64,000 nucleotides of DNA, taken from positions 186,001 to 250,000 of the forward strand of contig NZ_ARWA01000001.1 of assembly GCF_000385335.1 (NCBI RefSeq), given 5' to 3'. Shown here piece by piece: positions 35,596 to 45,931 of this stretch. The position numbers and the translations under genes are program-made. The notes beneath the pieces are model-generated. The model saw nothing but the letters and a program-made list of their open reading frames with translations, was not told the DNA's origin and did no database searches. Position 1 is the first letter of the stretch. Each line of letters opens with the position of its first letter. This stretch comes from Methyloferula stellata AR4 (GTDB lineage: Bacteria > Pseudomonadota > Alphaproteobacteria > Rhizobiales > Beijerinckiaceae).

Positions 35596-36269
35596 AGGGC
35601 ATTTGCGAAGAGCCCCATGCTCGCAGCAATCGGTCTTTGTGAATCCTCGATTTCAGCGCGCGTTTCGTTCATGAGATCGATCACCTCGTCGCGGCCATCG
35701 ATTTTGAGTTTGAAACCCTTGATCGACCAAACGCCGTTTTGTTTGACCGCCTCCAGAAAGGCTTTTCCCGCGGCCTTGGTCCCGCTCACGGAAAAGCTGA
35801 GGCGCGCGGAACCCGACGCGCCCAAGATCGAAATCGAGCCCATAGGAATGCCCGTTCGTATGGGCGGCCCGAGAAGGTTCACCGCTTCGGAATTGGCCTC
35901 AAGCCTGACCACCCCGAGCCTATAGGCGTCGGAATGTGCTAGCATATAGAGGATGCCGCCAAAGAAAGATCCCCATAGCGCGATCACGCCAATCCATATG
36001 ACGACGCCCCAGATTGCCCACAAGCGCTGCACGCGCTTGAAATGCTCTATGCTGTCCCATCGCCCATTGCGCCATGCCCAGGCGCTGCCTTTCGCTCCGA
36101 GGACGAATGGCATGATCAAAATGCCGAAAAACGGAATGAATGTCAGGAGCGCGATGAAAGTGTTGTTTCCTACGCCCCATATCCAGTTGAGCAGGAACGC
36201 GCCCCAGTTCCAGCGGTCGATTTCCGCGGGAACGGCTTTAGCGTCGATATGAGCGGTTGAATCGGCCAT
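35562..36269 (-). CDS. Membrane protein with Coa1/Tim21-like domain
   Basis: This is a 235-residue protein. The N-terminal third has two or three hydrophobic segments (WNWGAFLLNWIWGVGNNTFIA and IWGVVIWIGVIALWGSFFGG). The C-terminal ~110 residues form a soluble domain (VNLLGPPIRTGIPMGSISIL, SARLSFSVSG, GVWSIKGFKLKID) matching the Coa1/Tim21 family linked to cytochrome oxidase assembly. No oxidase gene is nearby, so the role is an inference. It overlaps the convergent PNPOx gene by 34 bp. Confidence 0.75.
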   Translation of the reverse strand: MADSTAHIDAKAVPAEIDRWNWGAFLLNWIWGVGNNTFIALLTFIPFFGILIMPFVLGAKGSAWAWRNGRWDSIEHFKRVQRLWAIWGVVIWIGVIALWGSFFGGILYMLAHSDAYRLGVVRLEANSEAVNLLGPPIRTGIPMGSISILGASGSARLSFSVSGTKAAGKAFLEAVKQNGVWSIKGFKLKIDGRDEVIDLMNETRAEIEDSQRPIAASMGLFANALHASPFASSAK

Positions 36270-36431
36270 GGTTCACGTCCCCGGCGGCATTTCGGGGGCG
36301 AAATCTATCAGCTTTTCCTAAGGGCGACCGGAAACATATGGAAATTAAACGGCCCTAATTCCGTTCAACCGCAAACTTAGGCATGTCCCGTTGTTCTGCG
36401 AGGAGTTCTAGAACGCGGAAAGGGCATAGCG

Positions 36432-36743
36432 ATGATTTCTCCACACACCCCGGCAGGCACGAAGGTCGTCTGCATCGATGCAAGCGCCAACGGAAAATAC
36501 ATGCGCGCCATTTGGATCGGGGGCTTAGGCGGTTTGCAAGAGCGGGCGGTCTACACGGTTAAGGCGATCTATCGGACTCGTAGAGCCATCAGCGGCTTTG
36601 GCGTGCTGCTTCACGAGATCGAACGCGATGGAGGCCAGGGTTGGGCCATCGACCGCTTTCGCTATGTCGACCTTCCGTCCTGCCTCGTGGATGCCTTGAA
36701 CGCCCAGCCGGCGAAAGACAAAGCCGAAGCCTTCGCAGACTAA
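36432..36743 (+). CDS. Small uncharacterised protein (103 aa)
   Basis: This is a 103-residue protein with strand-rich sequence (GTKVVCIDASANGKYMRAIW, GLQERAVYTVKAIYR, GWAIDRFRYVDLPS). The turn pattern resembles a small SH3-like barrel. I recognise similar small proteins in rhizobial genomes but no named family. AGGAGTT lies 38 bp upstream of the ATG; a nearer GGAAAGGGC is plausible. Confidence 0.6.
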   Translation: MISPHTPAGTKVVCIDASANGKYMRAIWIGGLGGLQERAVYTVKAIYRTRRAISGFGVLLHEIERDGGQGWAIDRFRYVDLPSCLVDALNAQPAKDKAEAFAD

Positions 36744-36785
36744 AGCCCGCTCGAAACTCTCCGGCCGCGCGTCAGGGCCCCGACC

Positions 36786-37808
36786 TCACATCGTCGTCAA
36801 TTGATCGCCGGAGTTTTGCAGATAAGCGGCAAGCGCCGAAGCGAGGCTATTGCTGATCAGCCTAGACGCCAGACTATTGGCAAGCGTCGTGGCGTCTGTG
36901 CCGTCGCTGCTGCTCGACGCCGTGGCGGCGGAGGCCGCCGTGGTCGCCGAACTGGACGATGCAGCGGTGGTTGAAGAACTCGTGCCGCTGGACGAGGACG
37001 TTCCCAACAAAGCCTCCAAATCTTTGGTGACGGCGTCGGCGGCGCTCTTCGCGCTCGTGGTATCGCCCGATGAGACGGAATTGAGAAGGGTCCCAAGATC
37101 GCTCGCGAGACTCGCCAGCGAACTATCCGTGCTGTCCGTTGACGTTAAAGATGGCGGTGGTGGCGGGGGCGGTGGTGGACTCGACAGATTTGCGAGATCC
37201 TGCGTGACGCTGCTCGCCGCCGATTGCTCGGTTGCCGTGTCACCCGATTGAACTGCGCTCAAAAGCGAGTTCAGATCCGTCAGAAACTGACTGCCGGACG
37301 TTGCGCTGCTGCTCGACGACGACGAATCCGTCGTCGCAGACGATGAACTCGTGCTGCCGCTCGATGACGTCCCGAGCAAGGCCTGCAGATCCGACGTGAG
37401 GGCAGTTGCCGCGCTCTGCGCGCCCGTCGTGTTGCCCGATTGCACGGATTGAAGGAGGTTTGAAAGATCCGTCCCAAAATTATCGGCCGCTTTGGCCTGC
37501 GACGCCTCATCCTGCTGCAATGCGCTCAGAGACGATTGCGCATCCGTCAAATCGCCACCTTGCACATAAGACAAGAGCGAAGACAGATCGCTTTTGATCT
37601 GGACCGAGCCGATGCCGGATGTGCCAGTAGTCGTACTGCCGTCGCCTGCAATGGAGGTCGAGGCTGTCTTGTATGACGACAAGGCTGTCTGCGCGGCCGC
37701 TATGTTTCCGGACGCGACGTCGCTTTCGATTTCCGTGAGCGATTGCTTACGCTGCTGATAGAGACTCAGTAAATCCGCGTTGTTGGAGTTTACGCTTGAA
37801 ACGGACAT
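36786..37808 (-). CDS. Ser/Thr-rich repeat protein with four helical units and a proline run
   Basis: This is a 340-residue protein with four units of the type DLxxLLxxVQxGDxxxAQSAxxxLxxDLxxLL (near residues 78, 111, 181 and 240). They are separated by Ser/Thr-only linkers and one nine-residue proline run. The N-terminus (SVNSNNADLLSLYQQRKQSL) is less repetitive. No signal peptide or membrane segment is seen. Such architecture suggests a secreted or surface polymer-forming protein, but I do not recognise the family. I chose start 37808 over the longer frame from 37856. Confidence 0.7.
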   Translation of the reverse strand: MSVSSVNSNNADLLSLYQQRKQSLTEIESDVASGNIAAAQTALSSYKTASTSIAGDGSTTTGTSGIGSVQIKSDLSSLLSYVQGGDLTDAQSSLSALQQDEASQAKAADNFGTDLSNLLQSVQSGNTTGAQSAATALTSDLQALLGTSSSGSTSSSSATTDSSSSSSSATSGSQFLTDLNSLLSAVQSGDTATEQSAASSVTQDLANLSSPPPPPPPPPSLTSTDSTDSSLASLASDLGTLLNSVSSGDTTSAKSAADAVTKDLEALLGTSSSSGTSSSTTAASSSSATTAASAATASSSSDGTDATTLANSLASRLISNSLASALAAYLQNSGDQLTTM

Positions 37809-38082
37809 TGCCGCCCTCCGTTCGCTCTTGCTTATGCACGCGTTATCGAAGGGCAATCTTGTGCAGAGCTTAAAAAAAATGTGTCGCGATTTGCAGATAT
37901 GTTTCCGATTGGAAACATAATAATCCGATCAGCCCTTCTTCACGCAAGCGAAACATCTCGACGCTTGGAGTTGCACGCTCGTTTAATGTCGGCCCGTGAC
38001 GGCGCGCAGAAACATTCGGACACAAACATACATCGTGGCGATACAAATTTCCGCGGTAAAACGCGGTTGCATGAGGTCCGTT

Positions 38083-39477
38083 TCAAGCGCGAGGCAGCGT
38101 AATGCGTGCGATCAATCCATGCGGTTTGCGATCGAGCAGATGCAACTGACCCCGATGCGCCGTCACGATGGCCTGGACAATGGGCAAGCCCAAGCCGAAA
38201 CCTTGTAAGGCATCTGCTTTTCGCGACTCGTCGCCACGCGTGAAAGGCGCAAGCATCGCAGCCTTATCGGCTTCGGGAATACCCGGACCATCGTCGATGA
38301 CATCGATCTCTATCCAATCCAGCGAAGCGCAGCGCAGACGAACTTCCACCTCTGTTCCGAATTTCACGGCATTGCTGACGAGATTCGTAACGGCGCGGTA
38401 GAGCTCGTCCACATTGCCCTTGATTGAGATTGGCTCAGCCGCATCGAAATGGACTTTGTAGCCCATATCCGCGAACTCATTGCATATCGTTTGCAGCAAG
38501 GCGCTGAGATCAAGAAGCGCATTTCTTTGCACCTCCTTGCCATCTCGAATAAACGACAAAGCGCTATGAACCATTGCGTCCATTTGTTCGATATCCCGCA
38601 ATATCGGATCGCGGACGTCACTCGGTTCAATGAATTCGGCCCGCAGCCGCAAGCGCGTCACAGGCGTTCGCAAATCATGGCTGACCGCGGCGAGCATCTG
38701 CGTTCTTTGCTCGATCATCGTCTTGACGCGTTCGCTCATACGATTCAGAGCGCGCGCGGCGCCGCGAAGTTCGCTCGGCCCGCTCTCTTCCACCAAGGCC
38801 ATGGTCCCCTTGACCGAAAACTCGTCGACGGCTTCCGCGAATCTGCGCAATGGACGGGTCAGGCCACGTCCCGCCCATAAAATGAAAATCGTGAAACTGA
38901 TGGCAAAGAAAAGCAATGTCCCGAAGACGACGGGAATCATCGGCGACGGTGGCGGCGGCATAGCTCCGCGTCCGAATTCGCCGGGAAGTCCACGATCCGG
39001 CGGCGGAGGCCCCCGATCCGGCGGCGGCCGATGCTCCCCATCGCCAGGCGGGGCCGCCATCGTGATGGAGGTACCGTCCTCGAATCGAAAACCGATGCGT
39101 TGGCGGCCAGAGGCATCGGTGCCGGTAACGCCTATGGCCGGCCCGACGTAACTTTGGAGCGCCTCGACCACCTTGTTGTTTTGGGCAGACGTCGAGGTCT
39201 GCGCGGGGACGGTTTCCGCTTTCATGTCGAGATGCGGATGATCCGCTTCGAACCAGGCCAGAAGTTTTTCGCGGTCCGGCGCGGCAAGCCCATTTGCAAT
39301 TTTTAGAAAATCGCCGATGCGAGCGATCATGCGATTTTCCGCGCCGGGATCATGCGGCGGGAAGGAACCCCGGCCGATAAAAAACGCCGCGCTGATGCAC
39401 AAATGGAATATAATCGCGGAGATTATGAGCAGTAAAACGATCTGCGTCGCAATTTCCTGCGGAAAGCGTATCCTCAC
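38083..39477 (-). CDS. EnvZ-type sensor histidine kinase
   Basis: This is a 464-residue kinase with TM1 at ~10-35, a ~145-residue periplasmic sensor domain holding a Pro/Asp/Arg-rich stretch (PPDRGPPPPDRG), TM2 at ~183-205 and HAMP. The H box is AAVSHDLRTPVTRLRLR, the N box LVSNAVKFG and the G box DVIDDGPGIPEADK. It lies 3 bp downstream of the response regulator and is cotranscribed with it. The signal sensed is unknown. Confidence 0.94.
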   Translation of the reverse strand: MRIRFPQEIATQIVLLLIISAIIFHLCISAAFFIGRGSFPPHDPGAENRMIARIGDFLKIANGLAAPDREKLLAWFEADHPHLDMKAETVPAQTSTSAQNNKVVEALQSYVGPAIGVTGTDASGRQRIGFRFEDGTSITMAAPPGDGEHRPPPDRGPPPPDRGLPGEFGRGAMPPPPSPMIPVVFGTLLFFAISFTIFILWAGRGLTRPLRRFAEAVDEFSVKGTMALVEESGPSELRGAARALNRMSERVKTMIEQRTQMLAAVSHDLRTPVTRLRLRAEFIEPSDVRDPILRDIEQMDAMVHSALSFIRDGKEVQRNALLDLSALLQTICNEFADMGYKVHFDAAEPISIKGNVDELYRAVTNLVSNAVKFGTEVEVRLRCASLDWIEIDVIDDGPGIPEADKAAMLAPFTRGDESRKADALQGFGLGLPIVQAIVTAHRGQLHLLDRKPHGLIARITLPRA

Positions 39478-39480
39478 GAA

Positions 39481-40209
39481 TTACTCTGCCTCGACGGCTT
39501 GGGTAAACAAATAGCCGCCGGATCGGACCGTCTTGATCATTTCCGGGTCGCGCGGATTGACCTCGATCTTCTGGCGCAAGCGGCTCACCAGAATATCGAC
39601 GCTGCGTTCGAAGACGCCCGACGTTCGGCCCTGGGTGATTTCGAGCAATTGATCGCGCGACAGAACCCGGCCCGGATGTTCGCAGAACGCAGCCAGGAGA
39701 TCGAATTCCGCGCCGGTCAGCATGACTTTAGCGCCTCGCGGATTGAGAACCTGCCGAAGCCCCCGGTTGATTTGCCATCCGGCGAAATTGAACAGATGCT
39801 TGGGCCTCGTGTCGCGCTCATTCGTTTGACGCCGCAGCACCGCCCGGATACGGGCCAGCAATTCGCGCGGATTGAACGGCTTCGGCAGATAATCGTCGGC
39901 TCCCATTTCCAATCCGATGATCCGATCGATCTCCTCGCTTTTCGCCGTCAGCATGATGATCGGAATATTCGATGTGCTGCGCAGCCTGAGACAGATTGAA
40001 AGACCATCTTCCTTAGGCAGATTGAGATCGAGGACGATCAGATCGACAGGATCATGGCTGAGCTTCAGATCCATCTCGCGCCCATGATTTGCGATCGAGG
40101 TCCGCATGTCCTGATTGTTCAGGTAACGTGCGATCAATGTGCAGATTTCCTTATCGTCCTCGACGATAAGAATATGCGGCGCGCCAATGTCTGTTTTGAG
40201 GTCTTGCAT
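39481..40209 (-). CDS. OmpR-family response regulator
   Basis: This is a 242-residue regulator. The receiver domain has the acidic pair EDDKE, the phosphoacceptor Asp61 in LIVLDLNLPKEDG, the switch MLTAKS and Lys in YLPKPFNP. The C-terminal winged helix shows LTGAEFDLLAAFCEHPGRVLS and RSVDILVSRLRQKIE. It is first in a two-gene operon with the kinase. Targets may include porin or envelope genes by family analogy only. Confidence 0.95.
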   Translation of the reverse strand: MQDLKTDIGAPHILIVEDDKEICTLIARYLNNQDMRTSIANHGREMDLKLSHDPVDLIVLDLNLPKEDGLSICLRLRSTSNIPIIMLTAKSEEIDRIIGLEMGADDYLPKPFNPRELLARIRAVLRRQTNERDTRPKHLFNFAGWQINRGLRQVLNPRGAKVMLTGAEFDLLAAFCEHPGRVLSRDQLLEITQGRTSGVFERSVDILVSRLRQKIEVNPRDPEMIKTVRSGGYLFTQAVEAE

Positions 40210-40497
40210 GTCGGTGCGTTTATTTCATGCACGCATGTCTGGCGCAACAGCCGGCTTATGCGGGCGCAATGCTCGCACGGCTGAATCATGTCGAAAGAGC
40301 GGCAAGCAGCGACGAACTTGCCAATTGAGAAACACTGGGAAACAAAATAGCGAAAACCTGCAAATGTCCGATGTCCGGCTCATGTCGCGATTTCAGCGCC
40401 ATGGGCAAACTCGGACACCCACGCCAAAACCGCTCAGGCTCGGCTCTTGCATCAGGTCCCTGAGCCCTATATCGCGGCCGGAGGAGATCGCCTCGAC

Positions 40498-41979
40498 ATG
40501 ACAGCGCATATTCCCTTCGACAATTCCTATGCGAAGCTGCCGGATTCGTTTCATGCGCGGGTCCTGCCGGCATCCGTTGCCGCGCCTGCCCTCATCAAGC
40601 TCAACCATGAGCTCGCCCTGCAGCTCGGGCTCGATCCCGAGGCGCTTGCAACGCAAGAGGGCATCGAGATCCTCGCCGGCAAGCGCATCCCCGATGGCGC
40701 CGACCCGATCGCGACCGCTTATGCGGGGCACCAATTCGGCCAGTTCGTCCCGCAATTGGGCGACGGCCGTGCGATCCTGCTCGGCGAAGTCGTGGATCGC
40801 AACGGCATGCGCCGCGATATTCAGCTCAAAGGCTCCGGTCCGACGCCCTTTTCGCGGCGCGGCGATGGACGCGCGGCGCTGGGCCCCGTGCTGCGCGAAT
40901 ATCTGATTAGCGAGGCCATGGCCGCGCTCGGCATCCCGACGACGCGCGCGCTCGCCGCGGTGACGACGGGCGAGAACGTCATCCGCGAGACCATGCTGCC
41001 GGGGGCAGTCTTCACCCGCGTCGCATCGAGCCACATCCGCGTCGGGACGTTCCAGTTCTTTTTGGCCCGCCGCGACGGCGAAGGCCTGCGCCGCCTCGCC
41101 GATTATACGATCGCGCGGCATTATCCGGACGCGGCAGGCGCACCGCAGCCCTATCGTGCTTTGCTCGACGCGGTGATCGCGCGACAGGCGGCGCTCGTCG
41201 CGCGCTGGCTCAATGTCGGCTTCATTCACGGGGTCATGAACACCGACAATATGTCGATCGCGGGCGAGACCATCGATTATGGTCCCTGCGCCTTCATGGA
41301 CACATATGACAAGGAGACCGTGTTCAGCTCGATCGATCACGCCGGGCGCTATGCCTATGCGCGGCAGCCCGGCATCGCGCATTGGAATCTCGCGCGGCTC
41401 GCCGAATGTCTGATGCCGCTGATCGCGGAAGATAAGGACAAGGCGCTTGAACAGGCGAACGAAGCGCTTGCCGCCTTTCCTCTGATCTTCAAGAAGGCCC
41501 ATGAAGACGGCTTGCGGCGGAAATTCGGCCTCTTCGAAGAACGCGAGGGCGACGCCGAACTCATGCAGGCTTTGCTTGATCGCATGGCTGTGAACAAGGC
41601 CGATTTCACGCTGACCTTTCGGCGTCTGTGCGATGCCGCCGCGAGCACCGAGGCGGACGGCGCAGTAGTACGGGATCTTTTCATCGATCCGACCGCCTTC
41701 GACGATTGGGCCGTGCATTGGCGCGAGCGCCTTGCGCTGGAATCGCAGGATGCGCAGGCACGCCGCGATGCCATGCGCCGCGTGAACCCGGCCTTCATTC
41801 CGCGCAATCACCGCGTCGAAGCGGTGATCGAAGCCGCCGTGAAGACACGCGATTTCGTACCTTTTGAAACCTTGCTAGCGGTGCTCTCGAAACCTTACGA
41901 AGACCAGCCGGATTTCGCGCATTATGCCGATCCGCCACCGCCGAGCCAGGGCATGTATCAGACGTTTTGCGGCACTTGA
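40498..41979 (+). CDS. selO: Protein adenylyltransferase SelO (YdiU family)
   Basis: This is a 493-residue SelO pseudokinase, which transfers AMP to Ser/Thr/Tyr of target proteins in redox stress (family knowledge). [20 protein letters not shown] and [21 protein letters not shown] form the nucleotide fold, and [21 protein letters not shown] holds the catalytic Asp and metal ligands. I chose ATG 40498 because GGAGGAG sits 10 nt upstream. The C-terminus ends YQTFCGT: Cys near the C-terminus replaces the selenocysteine of animal SelO. Confidence 0.95.
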   Translation: MTAHIPFDNSYAKLPDSFHARVLPASVAAPALIKLNHELALQLGLDPEALATQEGIEILAGKRIPDGADPIATAYAGHQFGQFVPQLGDGRAILLGEVVDRNGMRRDIQLKGSGPTPFSRRGDGRAALGPVLREYLISEAMAALGIPTTRALAAVTTGENVIRETMLPGAVFTRVASSHIRVGTFQFFLARRDGEGLRRLADYTIARHYPDAAGAPQPYRALLDAVIARQAALVARWLNVGFIHGVMNTDNMSIAGETIDYGPCAFMDTYDKETVFSSIDHAGRYAYARQPGIAHWNLARLAECLMPLIAEDKDKALEQANEALAAFPLIFKKAHEDGLRRKFGLFEEREGDAELMQALLDRMAVNKADFTLTFRRLCDAAASTEADGAVVRDLFIDPTAFDDWAVHWRERLALESQDAQARRDAMRRVNPAFIPRNHRVEAVIEAAVKTRDFVPFETLLAVLSKPYEDQPDFAHYADPPPPSQGMYQTFCGT

Positions 41980-41988
41980 GGGCTGGCG

Positions 41989-42684
41989 CTAAACCGCCTT
42001 GCCGATGAGGGCTCCGATACCCGCGGTCACCGCCATCGCAAACGCGCCCCAGAAAGCCACGCGAAGCGTCGGTTTCAAGATAGTCGCGCCGCCGATCTTC
42101 GCTCCGAGCGCGCCGAGCAATGCGAGAAACACCAGGGACGAACCGGCGACAGCCGCCACGAGGAAACGATGCGGCGCGATAAGAACCGCTGCGATCGGCA
42201 GAGCCGCGCCTATCGCGAAAGTGAGGGCTGATGTCAGCGCGGCTTGAATCGGCTTTGCGGTAATCGCAGCCGTGATTCCGAGTTCGTCACGCGCGTGAGC
42301 TCCCAAGGCGTCCTTCCGCATGAGTTGCTCGGCGACCTGCCTTGCAAGCTTTGGCTCAACGCCGCGGTCGACGTAGATTTGCGCCAATTCCGCCTTTTCG
42401 AAATCGATATCATCGGACAGCTCCCGCCGTTCGCGCCCAAGATCCGCACGTTCCGTATCCGCCTGCGAACTGACCGAGACATATTCGCCGGCCGCCATGG
42501 ACATCGCACCTGCGATCATGCCTGCAACCCCGGCAACCAGAACCTCGTTCGACGCGGTGGCGGCCGAGGCCACGCCGACGATCAGGCTCGCGGTTGAAAT
42601 AATCCCGTCATTCGCACCGAGAACGGCGGCACGAAGCCAGCCGATACGTGCGATAAGGTGTTGCTCGCGATGAAGGCGGCTCAC
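41989..42684 (-). CDS. VIT1/CCC1 family iron/manganese transporter
   Basis: This is a 231-residue membrane protein. IGWLRAAVLGANDGIISTASLIVGV is the family N-terminal membrane segment, followed by a second one and a cytoplasmic metal-binding helical loop (ELSDDIDFEKAELAQIY, RKDALGAHARDELGI), then three more membrane segments. VIT proteins move Fe2+ or Mn2+. I chose GTG 42684 (SRLHREQH) as start because it matches the family N-terminus. Confidence 0.9.
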   Translation of the reverse strand: MSRLHREQHLIARIGWLRAAVLGANDGIISTASLIVGVASAATASNEVLVAGVAGMIAGAMSMAAGEYVSVSSQADTERADLGRERRELSDDIDFEKAELAQIYVDRGVEPKLARQVAEQLMRKDALGAHARDELGITAAITAKPIQAALTSALTFAIGAALPIAAVLIAPHRFLVAAVAGSSLVFLALLGALGAKIGGATILKPTLRVAFWGAFAMAVTAGIGALIGKAV

Positions 42685-42715
42685 GCTTTTGCATGTCTTA
42701 ACGAGAATACACGTC

Positions 42716-43237
42716 TCATGGAGAACCCGCCTTGCGCGGCAGCATCCGGCGGAGCACACCGTCACGCATGACATAATGATGCGCCAAGGCAGCGCCCGCA
42801 TGCAAAAACGCTACGCCCAGCAAAACATTGGCCGCGAGTTCATGCCATCGCGTAATCGGCTTTTTCCAAGCCTTGTCGCCAAGCTGAGGCAGGCTGACAA
42901 GGTCGAAGAGATTATAGCCGCGTACGAAAGCGTTTGCGACGCCAAGCACGATGGCGCACAGCAACAACGCGTAGAGCAGATAATGGGTCGAATCCGCGGC
43001 GATTTGGAGAGCACCGGCATTTGCAGGCGGGAGGCGGCTGCCGCCGGTGCCCCGCCACATGATCCGCCAGATCAAAACGACGATCAGCACAAAGCCGAGC
43101 ACGACATGAACCGACCAATAGGCCGTGTTGATGGGACCATCGGGAATCAAATCTGCCGTCTGGCCGATGATCCACAGCACCGCGACCAATGACGCCGTGG
43201 CCCAATGCAGCCTGACCGTGATCGAATCATAATGCAA
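42716..43237 (-). CDS. cybB: Cytochrome b561
   Basis: This is a 173-residue four-helix di-heme b561 protein of the inner membrane. Heme-ligand histidines are visible in RLHWATAS, WSVHVVLG and RWHELAANVLLGVAFLHAGAAL. It probably passes electrons from quinol, or acts as a superoxide:quinone oxidoreductase like E. coli CybB. It lies just upstream of the VIT gene on the same strand (31 bp gap), a likely operon. Confidence 0.92.
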   Translation of the reverse strand: MHYDSITVRLHWATASLVAVLWIIGQTADLIPDGPINTAYWSVHVVLGFVLIVVLIWRIMWRGTGGSRLPPANAGALQIAADSTHYLLYALLLCAIVLGVANAFVRGYNLFDLVSLPQLGDKAWKKPITRWHELAANVLLGVAFLHAGAALAHHYVMRDGVLRRMLPRKAGSP

Positions 43238-43411
43238 AATAGCGCCGCCTTCCGAGCTGATGTTTCGAACCTATAGGCTCAAGGGTTTGCTAATTTCTTA
43301 TCATGTTCGACTTCGCCGCAATTGAGGCAGGTCAAAGACTCGAATGATTGTTCAATCGGCACAGATAGGCTTCGGCTGGGTGGTCATACCCGCGTCATGC
43401 GCCTTCTTCTC

Positions 43412-44200
43412 TTAAGGCGCGATCTGCAACCGGTTCAGCCCGGCATCGCCGAAGGCGCGCCGGATCGTGCCGTCGGCCTTGGCGCGCTCAGTAAAGGCCT
43501 TGATATAGGCGAGCGCCGCCGGATGATCCTTTTGCACGGCGATGCCGACGCCGAAGCTCTGGAACGCGCCGTCGAGAATGCGCGAGCCCGGCACTTGCGG
43601 CTGCAGGAGCGGCAGAGCATCATGAGTAAGCGCGAAGGCCTGTGCGGTTCCGGCTTTCATCATTGTCATGGCTTCGTCGACAGTCTTGGCTTCGACGATC
43701 TTCGCAACCTTGAGGCTGCGCGCGGCGGCGCGCTCCGTCGCCGATCCGGCGATGCCAACGACGGTCATTCCCCCGCGGTCGACATCGGCGATCGCCTTGA
43801 TCTCGGGATTGTCCGTGACGAGATAGGTGCATTCGATCACGAAATAAGGCGGCGCGAAATCGACGCGCTTGCGGCGGTCCTCATCGGCCGGCATGACGCC
43901 GATGTCGATCGCGCCAGAGGCCAGCGCATTCGTCACTTCACCTGTTGTCGCCACAACGAAGAACGCGACCGGTACGTCGAGGGCTTTGCCGACCGCGGCG
44001 CCGAGGTCGCGCGCGACGCCATGCGCTTCACCCGCCGCATCCTTGACGACGAAGAGTGGCGTCGGAGCGGGCGCATAGGCAACGCCGACACGAAGCGTGC
44101 CGGTCGGCGCGAGCTCATGAAGGACATCATCATCGGCCGCGATTGCTTTGCCGCCGAAAGACAGCGCAAGCATCAGCCCAAACAGCATCGTGGCTTTCAT
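43412..44200 (-). CDS. Extracellular solute-binding protein (family 3)
   Basis: This is a 262-residue periplasmic binding protein. The signal peptide (MKATMLFGLMLALSFGGKAIA) is followed by the family-3 fold: LRVGVAYAPAPTPLFVVKD, ALASGAIDIGVMPADEDRRK and FAPPYFVIECTYLVT. The ligand could be an amino acid or a small organic acid. No permease or ATPase gene is adjacent, so the transporter partner is elsewhere or the protein has a sensory role. Confidence 0.88.
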   Translation of the reverse strand: MKATMLFGLMLALSFGGKAIAADDDVLHELAPTGTLRVGVAYAPAPTPLFVVKDAAGEAHGVARDLGAAVGKALDVPVAFFVVATTGEVTNALASGAIDIGVMPADEDRRKRVDFAPPYFVIECTYLVTDNPEIKAIADVDRGGMTVVGIAGSATERAAARSLKVAKIVEAKTVDEAMTMMKAGTAQAFALTHDALPLLQPQVPGSRILDGAFQSFGVGIAVQKDHPAALAYIKAFTERAKADGTIRRAFGDAGLNRLQIAP

Positions 44201-44278
44201 CGGCGACCCCTTTGGCCTCCGCCAGGCTAATGGCAAAGAGGTGCCTGTGTAAGCGGTGGCGTTGCAAATCAACGTGAA

Positions 44279-45724
44279 TTAAACGCCTGCCTGCGACACG
44301 AATTTCGTATTGAGATAGGCTTCGATCGCTTCCGCGCCACCCTCGGACCCATAGCCGCTGTCCTTCATGCCGCCGAAGGGCACTTCCGGCAAGGCAAGGC
44401 CGAGATGATTGATGCTCATCATGCCGGCTTCGACGCAGGATGCCACCATGGTCGCGGTCTTGGTGGAGCGCGTATAGGCATAGGAGGCAAGCCCAAAGGG
44501 CAGCCGGTTGGCCTCTTCCACCGCCTCTTCGAATGTCTCGAAGCGCAGCATCATGGCGAGCGGACCGAAGGGCTCTTCATTCATCATCCGCATGTCGCGC
44601 GTCACGCCTGTCACCACGGTCGGCTCGAAGAAATAGCCCTTGTTGCCGATGCGATTGCCGCCGGTCTCGATCGCAGCACCCTTTTGCCGCGCGTCGGCCA
44701 AAAGCGCTTCCATCGCGTTGATGCGCCGTTCATTGGCGAGCGGCCCCATGTCGACGCCTTCGCTCAGGCCGTCGCCGACCTTGAGCGCCTTCGCGGCGCC
44801 GGCGAATTTGCCGACGAAATCGTCATAGACCTTTGCCTGCACGAGAAAGCGCGTTGGCGACACGCAGACCTGGCCGGCATTGCGGAACTTGGCCTTGATC
44901 AATTGCTTGACCGCAACATCCACATCCGCGTCGTCGAAGACGACGGCGGGCGCATGACCGCCAAGCTCCATCGTAACGCGTTTCATATGGGCGCCCGCCA
45001 AAGCGGCGAGCTTTTTGCCGACCGGCGTCGAGCCGGTAAAGGTCAATTTGCGGATCGTCGGATGCGGAATGAGATATGCGCTGATCTCGGACGGCACGCC
45101 ATAGACGAGCCCGATCACACCGTCCGGCACGCCGGCATCGGCGAAGGCGCGAATGAGCTCGGCCGGAGAGGCCGGCGTCTCCTCGGCCGCCTTGACGATG
45201 ATCGAGCAACCGGCGGCGAGCGCCGCCGACAGCTTGCGCACGACCTGATTGATCGGAAAATTCCACGGCGTGAAGGCGGCGACCGGCCCGACAGGCTCTT
45301 TCAGCACAAGCTGATAGACGCCGGGCGCCCGCGCCGGTACCACGCGGCCATAGGTGCGGCGCGCCTCCTCGGCGAACCATTCAATGATGTCGGCCGCGAG
45401 AAGCGTCTCGGTCTTCGATTCGAAGAGCGGCTTGCCCTGCTCCAATGTCATCAGAAGCGCGATGGATTTGGCGCGCTCGCGGATAAGCTCCGCCGCGCGC
45501 CGCATGATCTTGGCCCGTTCGAAGGCGGAGGTCTGGCTCCAGACCGAAAAACCCTGCGCCGCCGCCGCCAGAGCCGCGTCGAGATCGCTTTGCGAAGCAT
45601 GCGCGACCGTACCGATCTGCTCCTCGGTCGCCGGATTCAGCACCGGAATCGTGCGGCCGCCCTCCGCATCGCGCCATTGACCGGCAATATGCAGCTGAAC
45701 GTTAGGATACACGGTGCTCTCCAT
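44279..45724 (-). CDS. gabD: NAD(P)-dependent succinate-semialdehyde dehydrogenase
   Basis: This is a 481-residue aldehyde dehydrogenase. It has [20 protein letters not shown], the [11 protein letters not shown] cofactor loop, the general-base Glu in [11 protein letters not shown] and the catalytic Cys in [11 protein letters not shown]. Length and [13 protein letters not shown] fit the GabD class, which oxidises succinate semialdehyde to succinate; related aldehydes are possible substrates. I chose ATG 45724 ([17 protein letters not shown]). No gabT is nearby. Confidence 0.87.
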   Translation of the reverse strand: MESTVYPNVQLHIAGQWRDAEGGRTIPVLNPATEEQIGTVAHASQSDLDAALAAAAQGFSVWSQTSAFERAKIMRRAAELIRERAKSIALLMTLEQGKPLFESKTETLLAADIIEWFAEEARRTYGRVVPARAPGVYQLVLKEPVGPVAAFTPWNFPINQVVRKLSAALAAGCSIIVKAAEETPASPAELIRAFADAGVPDGVIGLVYGVPSEISAYLIPHPTIRKLTFTGSTPVGKKLAALAGAHMKRVTMELGGHAPAVVFDDADVDVAVKQLIKAKFRNAGQVCVSPTRFLVQAKVYDDFVGKFAGAAKALKVGDGLSEGVDMGPLANERRINAMEALLADARQKGAAIETGGNRIGNKGYFFEPTVVTGVTRDMRMMNEEPFGPLAMMLRFETFEEAVEEANRLPFGLASYAYTRSTKTATMVASCVEAGMMSINHLGLALPEVPFGGMKDSGYGSEGGAEAIEAYLNTKFVSQAGV

Positions 45725-45931
45725 GAATGTGCGAAACGCGTTCGCGGCGCGATATGGAATGCGACGGCCGAGCCTCGATGGAACTGGCGCCTTCCGGCCG
45801 GGCATCGTCGGAGGATCTGACAGGCTCTATCAGCCATGTCAGCCGTAACGATATTACCGTGCCGCGTAACGATGCTGCAATGGCCTCCATCCAGGTCTCC
45901 TCTCAACCATAGGCCGGAGAGGAGAGTTCCG

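Noticed and set aside
40393-41811. 472-codon minus-strand frame over selO
   Set aside because: It is an antisense shadow with no recognisable motif; selO has its own ribosome site and full family motifs.
44405-45820. 471-codon plus-strand frame over the semialdehyde dehydrogenase gene
   Set aside because: It is Arg/His-rich shadow sequence; the opposite strand holds intact catalytic motifs.
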